Source of the DNA: Paraeggerthella hongkongensis
GTDB taxonomy: Bacteria; Actinomycetota; Coriobacteriia; Coriobacteriales; Eggerthellaceae
Length of the DNA: 50,094 bases
Assembly: GCF_003340345.1 (NCBI RefSeq)
Contig: NZ_PPTQ01000020.1
Location: 1-50,094 of the forward strand
Reading direction: 5' to 3'
Each line of letters opens with the position of its first letter. Within the stretch, counting starts at the first letter, position 1. This document shows, piece by piece, positions 1-8,191 of the stretch. The notes beneath the pieces are model-generated. The model did not search any database, was not told the origin of the DNA, and was given only the letters and a program-made list of their open reading frames with translations. Made by a program: the position numbers and the translations under genes.

Positions 1-78
1 TTTCTCGCTTGTTCTGCTTCTCAGTATCCGGTTTTCAAGGTTCTCCGCCTGGGGCCGAAGCCCGAAGCGCAAGGAGAT

Positions 79-107
79 ATACTACCCGTGCCCCCGCCCG
101 GCGTCAA
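79..107 (-). promoter_or_regulatory. strong sigma70-type promoter reading off the left edge (probable rRNA operon promoter)
   Basis: On the minus strand TTGACG (107-102) and TAGTAT (84-79) are separated by exactly 17 bases. The transcript would run leftward off the window through about 70 bases containing GAACCTTGAAAACCGGATAC, which resembles conserved leader and spacer sequences of bacterial rRNA operons. No gene is seen between the promoter and the edge. The rRNA assignment is inference. Confidence 0.65.
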
Positions 108-127
108 GAACTTTTTTCGAAAAAGTT
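106..127. promoter_or_regulatory. AT-rich palindrome abutting the -35 box
   Basis: AAGAACTTTTT and AAAAAGTTCTT form an 11-bp perfect inverted repeat around a 3-base centre at about 106-130, directly upstream of and touching the minus-strand -35 hexamer. The A and T tracts could act as an UP element; the dyad symmetry could also be an operator or a hairpin. Confidence 0.45.
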
Positions 128-314
128 CTTCGCCCGTTCCCGTCGAGGCTTCGTCCGCCTTGCGAGGAACCGCGGGTTGCAGCCGCGCCCTCCCCTTGGG
201 AAGCGCGGAGGGAGCATGTTACGCGAAGCCGGGACGCGGCGCAAGGCCCTTTTCGGGAATCGCGCGAAATCGCATAGCTTCACCCGTCCGCAGTCTCGTC
301 CTACCTATATACAG

Positions 315-344
315 AAAAAGCCCGCCTCGAACGAGACGGGCTTT
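315..344 (-). terminator. rho-independent terminator of rplM-rpsI
   Basis: A stem of AAAGCCCG / CGGGCTTT extended by CTCG / CGAG, followed on the minus strand by a T-rich tail, lies about 30 bases past the rpsI stop codon. Confidence 0.85.
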
Positions 345-372
345 GCAAAGACATGCTGTTCGCAAATACGAC

Positions 373-765
373 TTAGCGCTTCGAGAACTGCGGGCGCTTG
401 CGGGCCTTCTTGAGACCGTACTTCTTGCGCTCCACCATACGGGAGTCGCGCGTCAGGAAGCCAGCCTTCTTGAGCTCGGCGCGATAATCGCCAGCGGAAA
501 GCAGCGCGCGGGAGATGCCGTGACGCAGAGCGCCGGCCTGACCCGAGATACCGCCACCGTTCAGAATGGCGATAACGTCGAAGTGGTCCACCGTGTCCGT
601 AACCTTGAACGGCGTCTTGGCGTAATCGACCAAAGCCTCGCGACCGAAGTACTGCGCAGCTTCGCGGCCGTTGATGGTCATCTTGCCGGTGCCGGGAACG
701 AGGCGCACGCGCGCAACAGCGTTCTTGCGACGGCCGGTGCCGTAGTACAAAGCTTCACCTGCCAT
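373..765 (-). CDS. rpsI: 30S ribosomal protein S9
   Basis: Ribosomal protein uS9, 130 residues, a part of the small subunit head whose basic C-terminal tail reaches towards the P-site tRNA. The sequence has the usual N-terminal start [14 protein letters not shown], the central [19 protein letters not shown] block and the invariant C-terminal ending [12 protein letters not shown]. The length is that of the short bacterial form. It lies 3 bases downstream of rplM, so the two are surely one operon, as in most bacteria. A hairpin terminator follows at 315-344. Nothing unusual is seen. Confidence 0.98.
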   Translation of the reverse strand: MAGEALYYGTGRRKNAVARVRLVPGTGKMTINGREAAQYFGREALVDYAKTPFKVTDTVDHFDVIAILNGGGISGQAGALRHGISRALLSAGDYRAELKKAGFLTRDSRMVERKKYGLKKARKRPQFSKR

Positions 766-768
766 GGG

Positions 769-1203
769 TTAACCCTCCATCTCGATCTTGCGGGGCTGCT
801 GAGCCATGTGCGGATGCTCCGCACCCGTGTACACCTTGAGCTTCTTGCCCATGGCGCGACCAAGCGTGTTCTTCGGCAGCATGCCCTTGACAGCATGCTC
901 GATAACGCGCTCGGGATGCTTTGCCATGGCCTCTTCAAAGGTCTCGGACTTCAGCCCGCCGGGGAAACCACTGTGACGGTAATAGCTCTTGGACTGAGCC
1001 TTCGTGCCCGTCACGCGGATCTTGTCCACGTTGATGATGACCACGAAGTCACCGGTGTCGACATGCGGCGTGTACTGCGGCTTGTGCTTGCCCTTGAGAA
1101 TATGAGCAGCCTTTGCAGCGACGCGACCGAGAACCTGGTTCTCTGCGTCGATCAAGACCCACTCGCGCTCAACTTCGTTGGGCTTCGCGTAATACGTCTT
1201 CAC
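769..1203 (-). CDS. rplM: 50S ribosomal protein L13
   Basis: Ribosomal protein uL13, 144 residues, an early assembly protein of the large subunit. Typical blocks are visible: [19 protein letters not shown] near the N terminus, [24 protein letters not shown] and [16 protein letters not shown] chose the GTG at 1203 because it gives the family N terminus (VKTYYAKP) and is preceded by GGAGGA at proper spacing; an upstream ATG at 1314 would add 37 residues of unrelated sequence. First gene of the rplM-rpsI operon, behind a leader of about 225 bases. Confidence 0.97.
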   Translation of the reverse strand: MKTYYAKPNEVEREWVLIDAENQVLGRVAAKAAHILKGKHKPQYTPHVDTGDFVVIINVDKIRVTGTKAQSKSYYRHSGFPGGLKSETFEEAMAKHPERVIEHAVKGMLPKNTLGRAMGKKLKVYTGAEHPHMAQQPRKIEMEG

Positions 1204-1433
1204 TATCTTCCTCCAAAATCCTGTCCTACCCCGCCGTGCGGGGCGGGATTTCCGTCGCTCTTCAGCGGCTCGACAAAGCGAACCAACCGCTTCGCGGCGA
1301 ATGATCGGTTTCAAAAGTGCAGGTAGATCGGATGTCGGGTTCCTACGCCGACGCGCAACCTAAGGTCTGGACTCCCCGGTTCGCGCTTCCGCTTCTTACT
1401 GCATGCACGGGGCTTTCGAAAGCGAACCTTTGC
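1204..1433 (-). promoter_or_regulatory. long untranslated leader of rplM-rpsI
   Basis: Between the predicted promoter (1434-1463) and the GTG of rplM lie about 225 bases with no credible gene. A GC-rich hairpin (CCCGCC / GGCGGG) at about 1229-1247 sits close to the ribosome binding site. L13 leaders that control this operon are known in Firmicutes; whether this is a related element cannot be settled by eye. Confidence 0.4.
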
Positions 1434-1463
1434 ATTGTAAACAGGGAATACCCCAGAAGTCAA
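1434..1463 (-). promoter_or_regulatory. promoter of rplM-rpsI
   Basis: On the minus strand TTGACT (1463-1458) and TACAAT (1439-1434) are separated by 18 bases, a near-consensus housekeeping promoter directed at rplM. Confidence 0.65.
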
Positions 1464-1573
1464 CGAATAATCATGACGCTGCGCGCTATTTGCATAAAGA
1501 AAGAACGGCCGAGCACCTGGGCAGGCAACGCGGGCAACGATCCGCTCTGCAGGGCGACGTCGGACACGCAAGC

Positions 1574-1601
1574 GGTCCCCCGCGCCGAAGCGCGAGGGAC
1601 C
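1574..1601 (-). terminator. hairpin downstream of the flavoprotein gene
   Basis: GGTCCC...GGGACC with an inner CGCGC / GCGCG stem and a short CGAA-type loop lies about 40 bases past the stop codon at 1638. There is no T tract, so termination efficiency is uncertain. Confidence 0.5.
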
Positions 1602-1637
1602 GAGGGAGGGGCCGGGAAATCGGATTGGCGGAAAGGC

Positions 1638-3305
1638 CTATGCCTGAGCCAACTCGTGTCCCAAAACGTAACCGTACGTGATGCAGCGACCGTGGCTGTT
1701 GCCGGCAACGTTGATGGGATAGTCAACCGCGCAGATGTCGCCTTGCACATTGCCGAGCGCGTAAAGGCCTTCGATGGCTTTGCCTTCCGCATCGAGGCAC
1801 TGGAAGTCGACGTTCGTGCGCAGGCCGCCCGGGATGGCAAGCAATGCCGGGCCGACTTTGAGCGCGTAGAACGGGCCTTCCTTCACGGGGGTCAGGAACA
1901 CGGGCTTCTTGTAGTAGTCGGTGTCCTCGCCCGCTTCGCACATGCCGTTGTAGCGATCGACCGTGGCCTTGAGCGCAGCGGCGTCGCAGCCGATCTTCTT
2001 GGCAAGGTCGTCCAGAGTGTCTGCCTGATAGGCAATGCCCTGCTCGATGTACTTGGGGATTTGCGTCTCGAAGTACTGCGGAGCCAGCTCCAGGTCGCTG
2101 CCGTAGGGGCGGAACGAATCCCAGAACATACCGCCGCCGTAGGGCAGACCGTTCACCAGGTCGGTCTTCCAGTTGGCGTCGAACACGGACCACGCTTCGC
2201 CGTTGGGCTGGCGATTGATGGCGAGCGACTTGCCTTGCACCCAGGTATCTTCGCACATGAAGCGCTCGCCGTTGTCGTTCACGAACAGGAACGGCCCGTG
2301 GAACCAGCAAAACGCCTGCGGATGCATCATCGTGGGAAGCGGCAGGTCCTGCAGCTGCGCACCGGCCCACATGCCCATCTTGTGGCCGTCGCCCGTGTTC
2401 ACGCCCATCGGGGTGTACTGGCTGCGCGGCTGTCCGTACTCGGCGCAGATCGGCGCGTACGCCTTGACCATCTCCGCATCGCCGCCGATGTCGCCCGTGC
2501 ACAGCACTACGCCCTTGCTTGCGTTGTACTGCACGTAGCCGTCCTTCGTCTCGCAGATGCAGCCCGTCACCCGAGAGCCGTCTTTTACCAGCTGCACGGC
2601 CGGCGCGTCGAAGACGAACTGGGCGCCATCGCGCACGGCGTCGTTGTAGCACAGCTCGGCGCCGGCGAACCCGGTGGACTTGAGGCCGGCTTCCTCGGGG
2701 ATTCGGAGCATGTGGTAACCCGGCTGCTCGGCGTACACGTCGTCATGGCTGTAGAACGCGCCCACCATGGCCGAGCCGCCCAACGCTTCAGCCTTAGCCA
2801 AAAGCCAGTTCGATGCTTCTTCGGAATGGTTGAAGAACTTGGAAATCAAATCTTCGTTCGCACGGCTTGCGCACTGCGCGATCCAGTGCTGCTTGGCGTT
2901 CACGCGATCGACCTTGATGCCCAGTTCATCCATGTAGTGCGAGTTGATGGCACCGAAGCCGCCGCCGCGGCCGTTCCAACTGGACGTCTTCTCGACCACC
3001 GTGACCTTGCCGCCTTTTTCGGCAGCCGCCGCAGCGGTCGCGCATCCGGCCAAGCCCGCACCGATAACCAAGATGTCCGTGTCTACCGTGGACGCAATAT
3101 CGGTAATGGGCTCCGGCGCAACTTCCCAGGCGTATGCAGACTTCCCTGCGGCGGAATCATCCGTCGTAGAAGCCTTCGAGTCTGACGCCCCGCCCGCCGC
3201 AGGCGCACAACCAGCAAGACCCGCTGCGCCCGCTGCAACGGCAGCCGTAGCACCCAGGCCTAGAAACGCACGGCGCGATAGGCCGCTTTTCACATGCTCG
3301 GACAT
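1638..3305 (-). CDS. Tat-exported lipoprotein FAD-dependent reductase (fumarate/urocanate reductase-like)
   Basis: A 555-residue flavoprotein of the FAD_binding_2 superfamily. The N terminus has a twin-arginine signal (SRRAFLG, residues 10-16) and a lipobox ending in Cys33 (LAGC), so the folded protein is probably exported and lipid-anchored. The FAD-binding GAGLAG motif is at about 82-87, followed by VVEK; the block FVNDNGERF is typical of the reductase family. In canonical soluble fumarate reductases the C-terminal part contains a substrate-binding His in an HTMGG-like block; here the equivalent reads AIPGGLRTN, without the His, so fumarate may not be the substrate. No heme or FMN domain is present. 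It is divergent from a membrane LuxR regulator, a common arrangement in Eggerthellaceae. The substrate is unknown. Confidence 0.85.
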   Translation of the reverse strand: MSEHVKSGLSRRAFLGLGATAAVAAGAAGLAGCAPAAGGASDSKASTTDDSAAGKSAYAWEVAPEPITDIASTVDTDILVIGAGLAGCATAAAAAEKGGKVTVVEKTSSWNGRGGGFGAINSHYMDELGIKVDRVNAKQHWIAQCASRANEDLISKFFNHSEEASNWLLAKAEALGGSAMVGAFYSHDDVYAEQPGYHMLRIPEEAGLKSTGFAGAELCYNDAVRDGAQFVFDAPAVQLVKDGSRVTGCICETKDGYVQYNASKGVVLCTGDIGGDAEMVKAYAPICAEYGQPRSQYTPMGVNTGDGHKMGMWAGAQLQDLPLPTMMHPQAFCWFHGPFLFVNDNGERFMCEDTWVQGKSLAINRQPNGEAWSVFDANWKTDLVNGLPYGGGMFWDSFRPYGSDLELAPQYFETQIPKYIEQGIAYQADTLDDLAKKIGCDAAALKATVDRYNGMCEAGEDTDYYKKPVFLTPVKEGPFYALKVGPALLAIPGGLRTNVDFQCLDAEGKAIEGLYALGNVQGDICAVDYPINVAGNSHGRCITYGYVLGHELAQA

Positions 3306-3394
3306 ACGAACCCCTTTCGATTCATTCGCAGATCCCTCCGTCTGCGCTTGAGGTCATCATGGGTCTTCCGGGATGCGCAGTCATCGAACAAAGC

Positions 3395-3427
3395 GGCCCA
3401 TTTTCGCAGGAAAACGGCTTATGGGCC
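3395..3427. promoter_or_regulatory. inverted repeat in the divergent promoter region
   Basis: GGCCCAT (3395-3401) and ATGGGCC (3421-3427) form a 7-bp perfect inverted repeat with 19 bases between, inside the 220-base gap between the reductase and the LuxR regulator. It is a candidate operator for the regulator, weakly supported. Confidence 0.3.
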
Positions 3428-3525
3428 ACATCGGACCATAGGATTTCCTGAACGCAACTTGCACCTGTCCCACGGTTTTGCTAGCTTTGAAGAGGGAGGC
3501 CAGGGGGAAGCGAAACGGAGTACGC

Positions 3526-4959
3526 ATGGGCGAAGCACGGTTGAACCAAGAGGGCGAGCGATTCTCAGGATGGCGTTTGCTGGGCCTGGGATTCTGGCAG
3601 GCTTGGCAAATGATCAGCATGTGCACCGCCACGCTCATTCCCGATGCAGAACGATTCTCTTTCGCCGGCAATGCTTTGCTATGGATACTCGCTCTTACCG
3701 CGATGGGATACCTAGCCGTAATGCTCGCAGCTCGGTGGCATGCCCCGTTTCTCACCCGGCGTAGCTGCTTTGCAGCCGCAGGAGGGCTGACCGCAACGGG
3801 ATCGGTCGTCATCCCCCTCGCTCTGACGTTCGGGGTCGGTCCGATTGGCTTCTCTGCATTTTTAGCAGGGGCGCTCGCCGTAGCGTTCGGCAATGCGCTG
3901 CTGCTTGTCATGTGGGGAGAATTATGGAGCGCGCTTGCCACCGGCCGCGTAGGGCGTCATCTATACGTGTCGTACACGTTTGCCTTCGCGCTGTTTTTCG
4001 CAGCATACGCGCTTCCGCAGTGGGCAGCCGTAGCCTTCAACGCCGCAATGCCCCTGGTGTCGGCAGCCGTTTTGAAAGCCTGTAAAAAGGAACCGCGCAG
4101 AGAGCCTTCCGTGCTGCCGCTTGATATAAAAACAATACCGGCACCTCGGGTCCTCACATGCATCCTTATCATAAGCGTTGTGTACGGCATGTCGCAGGGA
4201 ATGGCCAACACGTTTGCCGACGGAGATGCTTCGTTCATCGCGAAAGCGCTCATTTTGGCAGGAGGAGGCATAGGTGCCATCACGCTTTCCATGGTAGCGG
4301 CACCGTCGTTCACCGAGCCCATCGCGTTGTACCGTCCCGTTATTCCCGCCATGGTAGCAGGCCTTGTCCTCTTGCTTCTTCTATCCGCCCCTTATCGCTT
4401 TATAGGAGCGGGGCTCATCATCATGGGTGTGTACTGCCTGGATATGTTCATGATGCTGGTATCTACCGACGTTGCTTTCCGCGCGCGCATTCCCGTGGCG
4501 CTTTCGTTCGGGCTGGTCATCTTCTGCGCGCGAACGGGCACGCTTGCGGGATCGTTCGCCGCTGACGTGCTGCAACAGCCATCGATATGGTCCGGCGCCT
4601 TGAGAACCGACGTGTTCCTTGTAGGCGTGCTCATTCTGGCATTGGTGGGCATGCTGTTTTTCACGCAGACCGACGTGCAGAGACTGTATGCCACGCCGCG
4701 CACAGCAACCGACACGAGCCTTGAGCAAAAATGCGCGCGCATCGCGGCAATGTGCCGACTGACGAACCGCGAAGGAGAAGTGCTGGTCCTGCTGGCGCGC
4801 GGACGTACGGTCCGCTATATCTGCGACGAATTGTCCATCGCCCAGGGCACCGCGAAGCACCATGTAAGCAATATCTACCGCAAGGTGGGCGTATTCGATC
4901 GTCAAGGGTTGCTCGACACCATCGAGCAAGGAGGAGTTGGAAAGCCGGGCTGGGAATAG
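3526..4959 (+). CDS. membrane-spanning LuxR-family transcriptional regulator
   Basis: A protein of 477 residues with two parts. The first roughly 390 residues are strongly hydrophobic, with about ten to twelve membrane segments arranged like a transporter (for example FLAGALAVAFGNALLLVMWG and MVAGLVLLLLLSAPY). The last 70 residues are a LuxR/GerE helix-turn-helix (LTNREGEVLVLLARGRTV ... TAKHHVSNIYRKVGV). Such fused regulators are numerous in Eggerthellaceae and often sit beside exported reductase genes; a role in sensing the reductase substrate is inference. I chose ATG 3526, preceded by a GGAG-type site, over TTG 3478, which would add 16 polar residues. Divergent from the flavoprotein gene. 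Confidence 0.85.
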   Translation: MGEARLNQEGERFSGWRLLGLGFWQAWQMISMCTATLIPDAERFSFAGNALLWILALTAMGYLAVMLAARWHAPFLTRRSCFAAAGGLTATGSVVIPLALTFGVGPIGFSAFLAGALAVAFGNALLLVMWGELWSALATGRVGRHLYVSYTFAFALFFAAYALPQWAAVAFNAAMPLVSAAVLKACKKEPRREPSVLPLDIKTIPAPRVLTCILIISVVYGMSQGMANTFADGDASFIAKALILAGGGIGAITLSMVAAPSFTEPIALYRPVIPAMVAGLVLLLLLSAPYRFIGAGLIIMGVYCLDMFMMLVSTDVAFRARIPVALSFGLVIFCARTGTLAGSFAADVLQQPSIWSGALRTDVFLVGVLILALVGMLFFTQTDVQRLYATPRTATDTSLEQKCARIAAMCRLTNREGEVLVLLARGRTVRYICDELSIAQGTAKHHVSNIYRKVGVFDRQGLLDTIEQGGVGKPGWE

Positions 4960-4996
4960 GACCGCAAGCCTGGCTGCGCCTGGGAGGGTGAACGAT

Positions 4997-6262
4997 TTAC
5001 GAGAAGAACTCCCACGTATTGCCGCCGCTGCGCTTGGCTCGGTACATGGCCGCATCGGCGTTGCGGTACAGCTCTTCGTATGTGGCGCCGTCGCGCGGGA
5101 ACCGAGCGATGCCCAAGCTCACGGTAGGATAGTCTCGGCGTCGCGGATCGTTGGCGGCCATCTCCGACACGGCCGCGCACATGCGCCGCGCAATGGCCTC
5201 GATGACCTCGCGCGACGAAATGCCGCGCAAGCACACCATGAACTCGTCGCCGCCTATGCGCCCAACCATATCGCCATGGCGAACGGCCTCGGAAAGCGCC
5301 TCTACCGACCACACCAGCACAAGGTCGCCCACCGCATGGCCGAGCGAATCGTTCGTCATCTTGAAGCCGTCCAGATCAGCCATAATGAAAGCATGGTTGA
5401 CCTGGTCTTCTGATTCCCGGATAAGCTGAGAGGACAGCGCCTCAAACGTAGCCCGGTTCAAAACGCCTGTCAAGGAATCCCGTTCCGCACGCGTCTTCTG
5501 CGCGTGCTCGAGCTCGCGCCGCTCGGTCACGTCCCAAAACGAGATAACCGCTGAAGCGGGATTGCCCTCATCATCGGTCACCAGCGTATAATCAACCTGA
5601 TACCACCGAAAATCGCCGGAAACAGACCTGCGCATGCGGATGACCGCCGTTCCATGAGGAACGCCCCTATCGATATCGTGGTACAGCCCCAAAAACGCAT
5701 CGACCCCTTCGGGGGCAACCAGCCCTCGCGTTACCAGACTATCGGGAACGTCCTCGTAGCGGATAGGCTCGATCAGCCTTCCGCCGGAAACATTCTGCAA
5801 AAGCAGCGCTCGCTCGACGGTGTCGAAAACCGCAATGATCTTGCCGCTCATTTCGACGGCGACCCGAAAAGCATCCTCGCTCATGCGCAAGCGTCTGCGC
5901 GTCTCCAACCACGACGTCACGTCCAGTACGCTGCATGAGGCGATTCGTCGATCGGGGTCGTACTTGCAACGCGTTCGAACCCGGAGGACAGATCCGTCAA
6001 GGGTTTCTTGAGGAACTTCGATTTCGATTATGGTTTCGCCCGCTTCGATGCCAATCCGCAGGCGCTCGGAAAACTGATCCCAACCAGACGTGGCAAGCAG
6101 GGCTTCGGGATAAAGCTCTCCGGGTGCGCGAACGCAACCCATCAAAGCGAAAAACTCATCGTTGGCAACAAGTGGCCTTATCCCCTCGTCAGTGCACTTC
6201 AACTGGGCAAACTCGACGGGGATATCAGACAGCGCGACCATATGCTCTTTGTGATTTTCCAT
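4997..6262 (-). CDS. PAS-GGDEF diguanylate cyclase
   Basis: A soluble 421-residue signalling protein. The C-terminal domain (from about 255) is a diguanylate cyclase, which makes cyclic di-GMP from two GTP: it has RDSLTGVLNRATFE, ADLDGFKMTND and an intact active site GGDEF. The inhibitory product-binding motif RxxD (RHGD) stands five residues before GGDEF, so feedback inhibition is expected. The N-terminal 250 residues look like two PAS-type sensor domains; the block YTLVTDDEGNPASAVISFWDVTERRELE is the usual PAS-to-output link. No membrane segment is seen. The start has no clear ribosome binding site, but TATACT lies about 10 bases upstream, so a leaderless transcript is possible. Confidence 0.9.
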   Translation of the reverse strand: MENHKEHMVALSDIPVEFAQLKCTDEGIRPLVANDEFFALMGCVRAPGELYPEALLATSGWDQFSERLRIGIEAGETIIEIEVPQETLDGSVLRVRTRCKYDPDRRIASCSVLDVTSWLETRRRLRMSEDAFRVAVEMSGKIIAVFDTVERALLLQNVSGGRLIEPIRYEDVPDSLVTRGLVAPEGVDAFLGLYHDIDRGVPHGTAVIRMRRSVSGDFRWYQVDYTLVTDDEGNPASAVISFWDVTERRELEHAQKTRAERDSLTGVLNRATFEALSSQLIRESEDQVNHAFIMADLDGFKMTNDSLGHAVGDLVLVWSVEALSEAVRHGDMVGRIGGDEFMVCLRGISSREVIEAIARRMCAAVSEMAANDPRRRDYPTVSLGIARFPRDGATYEELYRNADAAMYRAKRSGGNTWEFFS

Positions 6263-6344
6263 GAAAGACAGTATACCGAGCCTTGGCCGTCAACCGGAGG
6301 GGAATTCAGCAAGAAGCCGTCCGATTTCGAACTCTGCCTCGCCG

Positions 6345-6387
6345 AAAAAGAAACGCAGGGCGCTCGTTTTTCGAGCGTCCTGCGTTT
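6345..6387 (-). terminator. rho-independent terminator of metY
   Basis: A 16-bp stem (AAACGCAGG...CGCTCG with its complement, one G-T pair) around a five-base loop at 6351-6387, followed on the minus strand by CTTTTT. It lies about 45 bases past the metY stop. Confidence 0.9.
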
Positions 6388-6431
6388 CGCGATGCTTGGA
6401 ATTCTTCTCGCTTGCCTAAAATGCGGCGCGT

Positions 6432-7712
6432 CTACACTGCGGCAAGAGCCTGTTCGACATCGGCGACAAGATCGCCCGTGCCTTCGATACCGCACGACAA
6501 GCGAATGAGATCGGCGGTGATGCCGGCGGCCGCCAGCTCCGCATCGTTCATTTGGCGATGCGTCGCGTTCGCCGGGTGCAACACGCAGGTCCGCGCATCC
6601 GCCACGTGCGTGGCGATCTGGGCCAACTTGAGGTTTTTCATGAACGTCTCCGCTGCCGCCCGACCGCCGGCAACGCCAAAGCTGACCACGCCGCTTGCGC
6701 CATGGGAAAGGTACTTCTGGGCAAGTTTGTATTCGGCATCGCCCTTGAGGCCCGGATAGCGCACCCACGCCACTTTTGGATGCTGCGCCAAGAATTCGGC
6801 CAGCGCAAGCCCGTTGGCATTGTGCTGCGCCATGCGCAGGTGCAGGCTTTCCAACCCCATATTGACGAGGAAGGCGTTTTGCGGCGACTGCGTGCACCCG
6901 AAATCGCGCATGAGCTGCGCCGTCGCCTTCGTGATGAACGCACCGGCCAAGCCGAAACGCTCGGTGTACGTTACTCCGTGGTAGCTTTCGTCCGGTTCGC
7001 ACAAACCGGGGAACTTGTCAGCATGCGCGGTCCAGTCGAACCTTCCAGAATCAACGATAGCCCCGCCGACGCTCGCTCCGTGGCCGTCCATGTACTTCGT
7101 GGTGGAATGGGTGACGATGTCGGCGCCCCACTCAATGGGACGGCAGTTCACCGGCGTGGGGAACGTGTTGTCCACGATAAGCGGCACGCCGTGCGCATGT
7201 GCCGCCGCGGCAAAACGCTCGATGTCAAGCACGGACAAGGCGGGGTTTGCGATGGTTTCTCCGAATACGGCCTTCGTGTTCGGACGGAAAGCAGCCTCGA
7301 GCTCTTCGTCGGTGCAATCGGGAGACACGAACGTGCACTCCAGTCCCATGCGCTTCATGGTGACTGCCAGCAAATTGTAAGTACCGCCGTAGATTGCCGA
7401 ACTGGCCACAATATGGTCGCCGCAACCGGCGATGTTGAACACCGCGAAAAAGTTTGCCGCCTGTCCCGACGAAGTGAGCATAGCCGCCGTGCCGCCCTCA
7501 AGCTCGGCGATCTTGGCCGCCACGAAATCGTTGGTAGGATTTTGCAGACGCGTATAGAAATACCCTGCTTCTTCCAAGTCGAACAGCTTGCCCATGTGCT
7601 CGCTCGTATCGTATTTCCAGGTGGTGGACTGGTAAATGGGAATCTGTCGAGGTTCGCCGTCGCCGGGACGGTAGCCCCCCTGTACGCAGGTCGTGCTTAT
7701 GCTTTCACTCAT
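6432..7712 (-). CDS. metY: O-acetylhomoserine aminocarboxypropyltransferase (sulfhydrylase)
   Basis: A 426-residue PLP enzyme of the Cys/Met metabolism family. It most probably makes homocysteine from O-acetylhomoserine and sulfide, the direct sulfhydrylation route to methionine. The PLP-binding lysine is in the block THSTTKYMDGHG, and the N terminus YQSTTWKYDTSEHMGKLF and the block YTRLQNPTNDFVAAKIAELE are typical of the MetY subgroup, as is the length of about 430 (MetB and MetC are about 380-400). Start ATG 7712 is preceded by GAGGAG. The acetyl-type MetA at 13220 provides the fitting substrate. A MetZ-like or gamma-lyase activity cannot be excluded. No riboswitch was recognised upstream. 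Confidence 0.9.
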   Translation of the reverse strand: MSESISTTCVQGGYRPGDGEPRQIPIYQSTTWKYDTSEHMGKLFDLEEAGYFYTRLQNPTNDFVAAKIAELEGGTAAMLTSSGQAANFFAVFNIAGCGDHIVASSAIYGGTYNLLAVTMKRMGLECTFVSPDCTDEELEAAFRPNTKAVFGETIANPALSVLDIERFAAAAHAHGVPLIVDNTFPTPVNCRPIEWGADIVTHSTTKYMDGHGASVGGAIVDSGRFDWTAHADKFPGLCEPDESYHGVTYTERFGLAGAFITKATAQLMRDFGCTQSPQNAFLVNMGLESLHLRMAQHNANGLALAEFLAQHPKVAWVRYPGLKGDAEYKLAQKYLSHGASGVVSFGVAGGRAAAETFMKNLKLAQIATHVADARTCVLHPANATHRQMNDAELAAAGITADLIRLSCGIEGTGDLVADVEQALAAV

Positions 7713-7852
7713 AAAGGCTCCTCATCGCAAGGGTCCGGGAAATGTGTCCGGCTCATTATACCGAGCACTGCAACGCGCTTGGTAGCCGTGTCTTTCCGAT
7801 AACCTGCAATCTGTTTATGGAATAACCGGGCTATCTGTTTTCAAACGCATAG

Positions 7853-7881
7853 AAACGGCCCCAGACGATCCGGGGCCGTTT
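7853..7881 (-). terminator. terminator of the Moco enzyme operon
   Basis: AAACGGCCCC (7853-7862) and GGGGCCGTTT (7872-7881) form a perfect 10-bp stem, about 25 bases past the stop at 7905, followed on the minus strand by a short T-rich stretch. Confidence 0.8.
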
Positions 7882-7904
7882 CGGCAATCCGCCAAGCAAT
7901 TTCA

Positions 7905-8183
7905 TCAGGTAGCCGTGAACTCCGCTACGTCGGCTAGGGGACTCGCCGTCCCGTCCTCGGCAACAGATCGAACCAGCAGCCGATAGAAACCAGGCTTAGG
8001 CGGCGTGTACGAGAAGCTCCATTGAACGGACAATTCGGGAGCAGAGTCGGAAACGTCGAACGTAGTCCAGTTCCGACCGTCGTCCAACGAAAACTGCACC
8101 GATGAAATCTGGTTTCCGTAGTCTTCGGCGTATCCGCTCAACGTCACCGGCTTCCCAGCCTCCACCTGCATAGGAACGATCAT
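7905..8183 (-). CDS. separate Moco-oxidoreductase dimerisation domain (Ig-like)
   Basis: A frame of 92 residues whose sequence (AGKPVTLSGYAEDYGNQISS, FSLDDGRNWTTF, SYTPPKPGFYRLLVRS) is the immunoglobulin-like dimerisation domain that normally forms the C terminus of sulfite-oxidase-type Moco enzymes. It lines up with the C terminus of the neighbouring fused protein at 9014-10654. It has its own ATG at 8183, eight bases after the upstream stop codon, with AGGTGGA as a plausible ribosome binding site. Either the enzyme is naturally split into two coupled polypeptides, or a frameshift separated the domain. No signal peptide is seen on this piece, so if separate it would remain in the cytoplasm, which argues for a frameshifted gene. 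Confidence 0.6.
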   Translation of the reverse strand: MIVPMQVEAGKPVTLSGYAEDYGNQISSVQFSLDDGRNWTTFDVSDSAPELSVQWSFSYTPPKPGFYRLLVRSVAEDGTASPLADVAEFTAT

Positions 8184-8191
8184 GGCTCCAC

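Noticed and set aside
88-1326. Plus-strand open frame through rpsI and rplM with a possible GTG start after AAGGAG
   Set aside because: It is antisense to two certain ribosomal protein genes, and the apparent start signals overlap the minus-strand promoter at 79-107.
7713-7904. SAM-type riboswitch upstream of metY
   Set aside because: The gap is short, largely taken by the terminator of the Moco operon, and shows no conserved riboswitch core.
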